Shown here one piece after another: positions 56,226-64,000 of a stretch of DNA of 64,000 nucleotides. Source of the DNA: Eucommia ulmoides (taxonomy: Eukaryota > Streptophyta > Magnoliopsida > Garryales > Eucommiaceae). Below the pieces are notes generated by a model that did no database searches, was not told the origin of the DNA, and worked only from the letters and a program-made list of their open reading frames with translations. The stretch's first letter is position 1; each line of letters starts with the position of its first letter. Both the position numbers and the translations under genes were made by a program. The stretch covers positions 5,419,311-5,483,310 of the forward strand of contig CM028328.1 in assembly GCA_016647705.1 (NCBI GenBank), read 5' to 3'.

Positions 56226-59200
56226 TATCGATCAATTGACAGATGACAAAATTGATCGGCATCCTCCAACGATTATTTTGACTTGGTCTTCACTTAGCAA
56301 GCTATAGAGTAGACAGACGAAGTCCTAGTGCAGGCCTTTATATCACGAGATTAATTCACTCACCATATCTGACGTTACCTCGGAATCCACCCCAAGATCC
56401 AGCCAATTCACCGAACGAAAGAATCTCCCTTCCAAATTCCACTCCATCCAGATTACCTCTATCGGCTGAATGGAACAAATTTCTTGCATTAGTATTAATC
56501 AGTGCGACTGTATATCCGTAGAGAGGACGGATGAGATATCTAACCGGCGATGCAAAAAAGCCCCCCATCACAGATCCGTTACATACAACTTGGGATGCTA
56601 AAAACTCCATGGTTATAACATGACTCGTAAACTCTATGGATGAAGAAATCAACTCCAACTACATGTGCTACCCTACGAAGAAGGAACTTTCGGACAACGT
56701 CAATCAAATGTATTCTGACTTGGGAAATCAATCTCAAAAGTATAAATTGACTCTAAAACTCCATGATGTTCGTCAAGGCAAAGACAGTATCACAAAGTAT
56801 TTCAATTCATTGAAGAGAATATGACAGGATCAGGATATGTTCAATGATCATGAATAGCATTCGACCGAGAATTATAACCACTATAATAAGTTGGTGGATG
56901 ATGATCGTATTTATAAGTTCCTTGCAGGACTAAAACCGGAACTTTGACGAAGTTAGGGGATGAATCATTGGTCGTCAGCCTCTTCCCTCAATCGGTGAGA
57001 TTTTCTCAGAGGTTCGAAAGGAGAAAACCTGTCGGAATGTTATGCTCAACAAGTTGCAGATTACTGGTCCTGCAGCTACTCAAATTGACAAGTCTGCTTT
57101 GGCTGCGACTGATACTAACTCCAGCAAGTTTCAACGCCGAGCAGAGGAACGCCCTCGTATATGGTGTGACTACTGTAACAAGCCCCATCATACACGAGAA
57201 ACATGCTGAAACATCCATGGGAAACCAGTCAATTTGAAGAGCAACAATTGGGAGAAAAATATAATCGATTCTATCCGTCCACGCATGAAGCTGCGATCAC
57301 TACATTCAACAAAGATGAGATTAATTAACATCTGAAACTGCTGACTGCTAATCCATCATTCAGTACTCTCAATGCTTCCTTAGCTTAAAACAAGTAGCAA
57401 CTCTAAAACCTTTTCTTGTTCCTTAAATTCAGTGCCTTGGATTATCGATTCAGATGCTTCTTACCATATGTCAAGTTTTTATCACCTTTTTAATACTTAT
57501 TCACCGTGTTCTGGTAACAAAAAAATTAGAATTACAGACGGTAGTTTCTCACCCATTGCAGGAAAAGGCCAAATAAAAATCTCAGATAACATTAAGCTAA
57601 AAACGGTCATTCACATTCCTAAACTTACTTGTAACCTCTTATCTGTAAGTAAACTATTGCGAGATTCTAACTGTCATGCCATATTCTCTAAATCTCAATG
57701 TTTATTTCAGGATCAGAACTCGGGGAAGATAATTGACAGTGCTAGACTGGTGGATGACCTTTATTACTTAGATGATAACTCCTTAAGGAATAAAACAACT
57801 CATGGCCCCAATGGTATGAGTTCAACGTCTGTTCGTGATAAAATCATGCTTTGAAATCTTAGAATAGGACATCCAAGTTTTCAATATCTTAAACATTTAT
57901 TTTCGATTTTATTTAAGAATGTGGATTGTTTCTCTTTTCATTGTGAAAGTTGTTTGCTTATAAAAAATCAGTTTACTTCTTATATTTTAAAGCCATATCG
58001 TGCATCAAAACTTTTCTATTTAATTTATAGTGATATATGGGGTCCCTCAAAAATCACAATACTATCCGAAAAAATATGGTTTGTGACATTTATTAATGAT
58101 CACATACATTTATGTTGGACATATTTGATGCGTGCAAAATCTTATGTAAAAGCTTTATTTAAAGAATTTTGCATTATACTCGAAAACCCATTTCAAATAA
58201 AACCTAGCATTTTTCGCACAGATAATGGAACAAAATATTTCAATGAATGTTTAGGCAGTTTTTTTAAAACAAATGGTATTCTACATCAATCCACATATCG
58301 TGACATACCTCCAACAAAATGGCATCGCTGAATGAAAAAATAAACACGTACTCGAAGTCACACATGCACTCATGTTTTCTATGCATATTTCAAAATACTT
58401 GTGGGGTGATACTCTTTTAATAGTTGCATATTTAATCAATCGTATGCCTACACGCATTCTAAATTACACCACACAATTTAATAATTTCAAAACACATTTT
58501 TCAACTTCCAGGATATCAGCTGACCTGCCTCTTAAAATATTCGGCTACACCTCCTATGTTCATATTCCCAGCTAATTTCGATCTAAACTTGATCCTAGAG
58601 AAGAAAAACGTGTTTTCATAGGTTATGCACCAAAAAAATGTATAAGTGTTACAATTCACAAACAAAAAAAAAAATCATGTTAGTATGGATGTCACGTTTT
58701 TGGAAAATATTTTTTTCTTTGACAAAAATCCCCTTCAAGGGAAGAATCTAATAGAAGGAAATTTTTGAGCCACTGATGATCTTGTCCCTACCACAGTCTT
58801 AGAAACATTTATTCCAAATCAGTTAAAAACAAGTGATGAAAATATTGAAAAACAAAAAGGGATCCCTACTAGTACACTAGTACCAAGCATAATTTCCTCA
58901 CAAACAGATGAAGAAATATCACGATCACGTACTGAGTTGCGAGTTTATACTTATACTCAGAGAGGTACAAAGAAGAATACAAATCAGCCTACCATTCTAG
59001 TGCAAAGTTAATCCGACTCCCCAAGCAATGATCCAGGTAATCCTATATCTCTATCATCTCCTAATGAACCCTTGCACCCAAGTAATCCTATATCTTTACC
59101 ACCTCCTAATGAACTTTCTCATTCTAGTATTCCTTCATATCTCAATATTCCTATAGCCATCAGGAAATGAGTCAAAACCTGCACCAATCACCCTATATCT

Positions 59201-60799
59201 AGATATGTATCATACACAAAACTTTCCAAATCTTATAGAGCCTTTACTTTTAAAGTTACTAATCTGATTATTTCAAGGAACATTGAGGAAGCACTAGGTG
59301 ATCCATATTGAAATTTAGTAGTTTTGGAAGAGATGAATGCTCTTAAAAGAAGTGGTACGTGAAAAATAATTGATTCGTCAAAAGATACAAAGATAGTTGG
59401 GTACAAGTGGATACTCACAGTCAAGTGTATGGCAGATGGAAACATAGAACGGTACAAAATAAGACTCGTGACTAAAGGATTCACACAGACATATGGGATA
59501 GACTAACAAAAAACGTTCGCTCCAGTTGCTAAGATAAACTCAATTTGGGTTCTATTGTCCCTAGCAGTGAATTTTGATTGGCCATTATACCAATTAGACG
59601 TGAAAATGTCTTTCTAAATGGAGACTTGGAGGAGGAAGTGTTTATGAGTTTACCACCAGGCTTTGAAAGAAAGATAGGATAAGAAAAGATGTGCAAGCTA
59701 AAGAAATCACTATACGGGCTCAAAAGGTCTCCTAGAGCGTGGTTTGAATGCTTTGGAACCATTGTAAAAGGTCATGGTTATCAACAAAGCATACTATATT
59801 CTATAGACACTTAACTGATGGTAAGATTGCTATTTTAATTGTTTATGTAGATGATATTATCTTAACAGGAAGTGATAGTAACAAGTTGAAAAGACTTAAA
59901 AGAAAACTTGTTGATAATTTTGAAATCAAAGACTTTGGTCTGTTGAAGTATTTTCTTGGAATAGAATTTGCTAGATCAAAAGGAGGCATATTTGTAAGTT
60001 AAAGAAAGTATGTACTCGACCTACTGAATGAAACAGGGCTACTCGGGTGCAAAGCTGCAGAAAGTCCAAGCGAACTGAATGAGAAGCTACAACCGGCCAA
60101 ACTTGAAGCAATGATAAACTGAGAACCATATCAAAGACGAGTGGGGCGGTTAATCTACTTATCACATACTCGATTGGATATAGCTTTTGTCGTAAGCATG
60201 GTCAACCAATTTATGCACTCACCGAGACAAGAACACTTCGAGGCTGCCTATAGAATCCTAAGGTACTTAAAGGGTATACCCAGAAAGGAATTTCGTATAA
60301 GAAATGTGTCCACCAACTAATCGAGGTATATACTGATGCAGACTGGGATGGGAGTGTCACAGACAGGAGATTGACCTTCGGTTACTGCACTTTTGTTGGT
60401 GGGAACCTCGTCACATGGAGGAGCAAGAAACAAAATATCGTAGTTAGAAGTAGCGTAGAAGCAGAGTACAGATCAATGGCTCACAACATCTGTGAAGCGT
60501 TATGGATTAACATATTACTAAAAGAGTTGAAGATGTCCAATTTAGCACCTATGAAGGTCTACTGTGATAACAAATCAGCCATTACAATTACTCACAATCT
60601 GGTGCTACATGATCGGACAAAACATGTAGAAGTGGATAAGCATTTTATCAAGGAAAATATCAAGAGTAGACAAATATGTATATAATATGTACTGACTACC
60701 GAACAGATCATTGACATTCTAACAAAATAATTACCAAAGAAGATATTCGACTATCTAGTATGCAAGCTGACAATGGAAGATATCTTCATACCAGCTTGA
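56226..60799 (+). pseudogene. Copia 3 gag-pol polyprotein, decayed
   Basis: Gag pieces are seen from 56340 (KKPPITDPLHTTWDAKN; KELSDNVNQMYSDLGNQSQK; KFLAGLKPEL at about 56920). Protease follows from 57432 (PWIIDSDASYHMSS, where the usual DSGA is DSDA; LTCNLLSVSKLLRDSNC). Integrase runs 57921-58575 (IYSDIWGPSKITIL, FRTDNGTKYF). RT has [11 protein letters not shown] at about 59480, SLYGLKRSPRAWF and the intact catalytic VYVDDIILTGSD at about 59845. RNase H is at 60330-60690 (WRSKKQNIVVRSSVEAEYRS, YCDNKSAITI). Stops and frameshifts occur throughout. The last codon is TGA 60797-60799. Confidence 0.85.
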
Positions 60800-60806
60800 G
60801 GAGGAG

Positions 60807-60973
60807 TGTTGGAATATTCGATACTATTATTTGTATATAGAGAAAGTCTAATATGTAGATAAAAAAAATTATTATTAGTCATTAGTTAATTTTCTTATTT
60901 TATTCCTAATTTCTCCTATATGTAGTCTCATTATACAATTAGAAAAAGACACAATTAATTATTCAATTCAATT
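60807..60973 (+). repeat. 3' LTR of Copia 3
   Basis: 167 bp, followed directly by TTTAG. Confidence 0.85.
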
Positions 60974-60978
60974 TTTAG

Positions 60979-61164
60979 GTTATAATATTATTCTCCAACT
61001 AATTCTTCTTACAAACATACTCACTAACAAACTCAAACAAACTTACCCAACTAGCCAAAGAGGAATATAACCTTCTCAACAAACTCATTCAGCTAGCCAT
61101 GTCACTCTTCTCATTACTTCACTTCTTATGCCTTACATAGGTGCACTTGATAAGTGGCCTGTCA
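60979..61164 (-). repeat. Chromovirus-type Gypsy LTR, proximal part
   Basis: On the minus strand a G-run polypurine tract (C-run at 61168-61177 on the plus strand) is followed by TATTGACAGGCCACTTATC. TGACAGG is the LTR start. The LTR continues to Copia 3 at 60978 and resumes at 55745. Confidence 0.65.
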
Positions 61165-61173
61165 ATACCCCCC

Positions 61174-62062
61174 CCCCTCGAACTCTCACCTTATCCTCAA
61201 GGTGAAAAATAGGAAATTGAGTTTTCAAAAACTCAAACTCTTCCCATGATACTTCAAAATTTGGAAGTTGTTTCCACTTGATCAATACTTCCAGCTACCC
61301 TTGCGTTTTGTAACGCATCCCTTCCACAAATTGAGGTTCAATATGCCACTCCATCTCGTTCGTAAGGATCTCAGGCAAGGGTTGCACCCTGGTAGCATTG
61401 CCCATTGCTTTTTTCAATACCGAGACATGGAACACTAGATGAATAGAAATAGTGGGAGACATGTCCAGCTTGTATGCTACTGCTCCAATCCAAGATGTCA
61501 CTTGGTAAAGACCAAAAAACTTTGGAGACAGCTTCTCATTGGCACTCCTAGCCAAGGAATTTTGATGATAGGGTTAGAGTTTTACATAAATCCAATCTCC
61601 TTCAGCATACTCTACTTCATGTCTTTTCTTGTCCGCATAATCCTTCATTCGTTTCTGAGAATGGTTTAATTAGTATTTAAGTTCTTCCAAGATGTGGTTG
61701 CTAGCTTGAAGTTGAGTGTCAACCTCTCGGACATAGGAGTGGAACCAACTTCAAAACGCAATAATGGTACTAGATTATGACTGTAGAGAGGTCAGAATGG
61801 AATGGTGTGATTGGACGAATAAAATGAAGTATTGTACCAATACTTCGCCCATGGCAGCCACTTAACCCACTTCTTGGGTTTGTCTCCAACAAAACACCTC
61901 AAATAGGTCTCAATTCCACGGTTTACCACCTTAGTTTACCCATCCGTTTGTGGGTGATAAGCAGTGCTACACTTCAATGTTGTGCCTTGTAAACGAAACA
62001 ATTCCGTCCAAAACTTGCTAAGAAATACTTTATCACAATCTGAAACAATAGAGCGTGGTACC
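61174..62062 (-). pseudogene. Ty3/Gypsy chromovirus integrase and chromodomain, truncated
   Basis: Minus-strand reading with stops and frameshifts. First comes the integrase core end: [18 protein letters not shown], a [13 protein letters not shown] block, then VNRGIETYLRCFVGDKPKKW. The C-terminal region follows: KLSPKFFGLYQVTSWIGAVA, YKLDMSPTISIHLVFHVSVL. Then a chromodomain: EVLIKWKQLPNFEVSWEEFE. Chromodomains occur at the integrase C-terminus of chromoviruses, so the lineage is clear. The 5' side is cut at 62062 by the LTR of another Gypsy element. The known stop is near 61295. Confidence 0.85.
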
Positions 62063-63558
62063 TGATAGGTGTAAAATACCTATCTAATTCTAAACTGAAT
62101 TTGTCAGTTTTCGAGTATTTTATTGAAGTTTGAATATCTTTTTAGTTGTTTTTATTAGTCAGGAGTAGGGACGTAAACAATCGGTAACCCGAGCAAAATG
62201 GTAGAGAAAAGGGTAACAAAAAATATGAAAAAATGAGGTTTCAAAGAACAGCGCAATTTCGCCTAGGCGAAGTATCCACCGCCTAGGCGGAAATTCATCA
62301 GAAAGTTGCAAATGCTAAAAAGTTGAAATCCGCCTAGGCGAAGTTTCCACCGCCTAGGCGAAAATCCTTCAGAAGGTTGCAAGGGATGAAGTATTGAAAT
62401 CCGCCTAGGCGGAAATTCATTAGAACGCTGGAAGTGCTGAACTGCTGGAAGAGCTGAACTGCTGTAAATCCGCCTAGGCAAAGTAGCTACTGCCTAGGAA
62501 GAATTTCGTCAGAAAGAAAGGGGACCAAGAAGTTAGTCCTCTGCCTAGGCGAAGATTCTACCGCTTAGGCGAAATTCTAACCGACTTAAACTCCGCCTAG
62601 GCAAAGATTCTATTGCTTAAGCGGAATTTGTAGAACAACCCAAAATATCTGTTTAGATATTTTTGTACCCCTAGGCCTATTTATACCCCGGACAAAGACG
62701 AATCACTTGCGGATCAATCATTAGCGACGGTGGACCATTTCACTTCCAGATTTGATCGTTCTTCTCTTGTTTTTATCTTTGTAATTACTTTTTCATATCT
62801 AAGAATGTTGAATCCCTCTTATTTTGTATGGTATATGGCTAAGATCTTGTAGTAGTAGTTAAATGTTACTTAGGTATAGTTGAAATCATGTAATTGTTTA
62901 GTTAAATGAATTAATGTTACTTTAACGTATTATTTGTCTAAATCCGATTGTGTTTACCATTATTCTTGATATTATGCTTGTATTGATAAAACGAGAATAC
63001 GGGATTTGCAATTCGGGAGAGGTAACCCCGGATTCGGACTAGGGTAAATACAACGTGACGTTCTAACGACCCGGGAGGGCGTTAGAACGTATGCAACCCA
63101 TGACGTTGGCTCAAAAATCACGTGACCTAGGGTCGTTAAGGCGTTAAAGGGGACTTCTTCGCTGACACAAAGTCGTGTAATCTCCCGTCTTACACTCGGG
63201 AAAGGTAGCGGAGGAGTTATTGATACAGAGATTGTCGGATCAGATAAATATCATTATAACTAACTAAATGACGTCGATTATGCATTATATGAAAGAGATT
63301 AATACCTAAGTAATTAGTGTAATTAGAACTAACCTAATAGTTGCCGTTTATCTTAGCGTATTAAATAGAAAACAAACAAATTATGATTAGTCGAGATAAT
63401 ATGAAACTATTTAAATCACAATACTCAACCGAATTACATGTATTTCCTAGTGGAACGATATCTGATCTTACAAGATCCATTATATTAAAACTAGATCTCG
63501 TATACTTGCGAGTAGTCGATATCGCGAGGACGATGATATGAAATCCTCGACGCGTACA
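62063..63558 (+). repeat. 5' LTR of Tat/Athila-type Gypsy element
   Basis: It starts TGATAGGTGTAAAATACC and ends near CGCGTACA, 4 nt before the PBS. A TATA-like TATTTATACC lies at about 62688. It contains the CGCCTAGGCG minisatellite (62258-62610). Confidence 0.65.
62258..62610. repeat. CGCCTAGGCG palindrome minisatellite in LTR
   Basis: The palindrome CCGCCTAGGCG(A/G) occurs about ten times, several perfect, in pairs about 20 bp apart. Pairs are separated by units with (A/C)TTC(A/G)TCAGAA(A/G)GTTGCAA-like sequence. The local GC content is far above the flanks. Confidence 0.85.
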
Positions 63559-63562
63559 AGTT

Positions 63563-63580
63563 TTTGGCGCCGTTGCCGAG
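63563..63580 (+). other. Primer-binding site, tRNA-Asp type
   Basis: TTGGCGCCGTTGCCGAGG, complementary to the 3' end of tRNA-Asp apart from one base (GAGG for GGGG). Confidence 0.8.
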
Positions 63581-63730
63581 GAAGTACGGTGTTTTTCAAT
63601 TAAGTTGATATTGGGACCAAGTGGTTGAATATTAATCCTGACAATTCTTTTCTTTTATTTTCTTTTAAATTATTTGTTTAATTTGTTTCGAGAGATGTGA
63701 TCAAATAGTGCATACAATGAAGAAGGATTT

Positions 63731-63999
63731 TAGAATTCTTGGCTCTTGATTCCGAGATTGAGTATATGTTGAAAAGGATAAGGAGAGAGAGAAGAAACCA
63801 ACTTCAATACAATGAATCATGATCCAACAAAGCATTCTATCCAAAATACCTTGTCTATGAGGGATTTTGGTGAAAAATGCTCAAGCAAATGTCCCGTAGG
63901 TACTATCGAGCTAGAAGGCGAAGATGGACGAACTTTCCGAGTTAACGGGGAGCGGATCAAGCACTTCTTCAAGGATGAAGAACGAGTTGTGGAGAACAT
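63731..63999 (+). pseudogene. Gag start and pol-end-like fragment of Tat/Athila-type element
   Basis: The frame at about 63733-63822 reads FLALDSEIEYMLKRIRRERR, like the acidic/Arg-rich opening of Tat/Athila gag. It ends at TGA. About 50 bp later another frame reads VGTIELEGEDGRTFRVNGER and then IKHFF, which resembles the final residues of Gypsy pol (GRTFKVNG). The usual several kilobases of gag-pol between them are absent, so the element may be internally deleted. Confidence 0.4.
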
Positions 64000-64000
64000 C

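Larger units (their letters stand above)
55746..60973 (+). mobile_element. Copia retrotransposon 3, nested in Gypsy LTR
   Basis: The LTRs are 55746-55920 and 60807-60973, starting TGTTGGAATATTCGATA and ending CAATTCAATT. The PBS TGGCATCAGAGC follows the 5' LTR directly. The polypurine tract CTTGAGGAGGAG precedes the 3' LTR. The target duplication is TTTAG at 55741-55745 and 60974-60978. Coding region is in Copia order but heavily mutated. Confidence 0.9.
62063..64000 (+). mobile_element. Gypsy element of Tat/Athila type, 5' part, runs off window
   Basis: A long LTR (62063 to about 63558) is followed by TTTTTGGCGCCGTTGCCGAG, the conserved tRNA-Asp primer-binding site of Tat/Athila Gypsy elements. 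Downstream is a short gag-like stretch, then a stretch resembling the end of pol. The 3' side is outside the window. It is inserted into the chromovirus pol. Confidence 0.75.

Noticed and set aside
56356-56658. Minus-strand frame of 100 codons
   Set aside because: Antisense of Copia 3 gag, whose plus-strand reading has gag-like sequence in order with protease and integrase.

Overview
The window is nuclear DNA of a flowering plant, almost certainly a eudicot. Its spliced genes have GT-AG introns. The recognisable products are a type 3 plant metallothionein, the copper chaperone COX17 and a MUCI70/DUF616 glycosyltransferase-like protein. Most of the rest is plant transposable elements: Copia and Gypsy retrotransposons, a Mutator-like element (MULE), Helitrons, SINEs, MITEs and an RTE-type LINE. 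The species cannot be named from the sequence. No tRNA, rRNA or CRISPR locus was seen.

Layout. 1-3.7 kb: tandemly duplicated repeats ending in a Helitron 3' terminus at 3705. 3.7-32 kb: a metallothionein (MT) cluster. MT copy 1 (4090-4904) and MT copy 2 (30015-31588) are intact three-exon genes encoding 64 residues. A third copy survives only as promoter and 5' UTR (7450-7735 plus 20005-20047), has lost its TATA box, and is split by a 12.26 kb MULE (7736-19994) flanked by a 10-bp target duplication. The MULE carries a decayed MULE transposase, a decayed plant-mobile-domain (PMD) gene, a 1.6 kb imperfect palindrome, and two related small decayed genes on the opposite strand. Each terminal inverted repeat (TIR) is followed by what looks like an inward-facing promoter. 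From 20048 to 28355 lies a duplicated copy of intron DNA from the MUCI70-like gene. It includes a truncated Copia element and was later hit by a second, full-length Copia (20310-25340).

32.3-34.1 kb: COX17 (minus strand) with a probable 5' UTR intron holding a SINE tail, a minisatellite and a MITE. 36.3-50.1 kb: the MUCI70-like gene (minus strand, 11 coding exons, about 638 residues). Its last intron (6.4 kb) contains a 5.45 kb Copia inserted into a SINE. Other introns hold two SINEs, a tandem Helitron-like array and a MITE-like element. 50.1-55.5 kb: AT-rich DNA without a recognisable gene, with a Helitron 3' end at 54506. 55.5-64 kb: nested retrotransposons. A chromovirus-type Gypsy (minus strand) has its LTR split by a Copia (55746-60973, TSD TTTAG) and its pol split by the 1.5 kb LTR of a second Gypsy element whose primer-binding site matches tRNA-Asp.

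Likely working genes are MT copy 1, MT copy 2, COX17 and the MUCI70-like gene. All transposable-element genes examined carry stops or frameshifts. The most unusual item is the MULE: transposase plus PMD gene on one strand, a tandem pair of small paralogous genes on the other, and a long hairpin between them.
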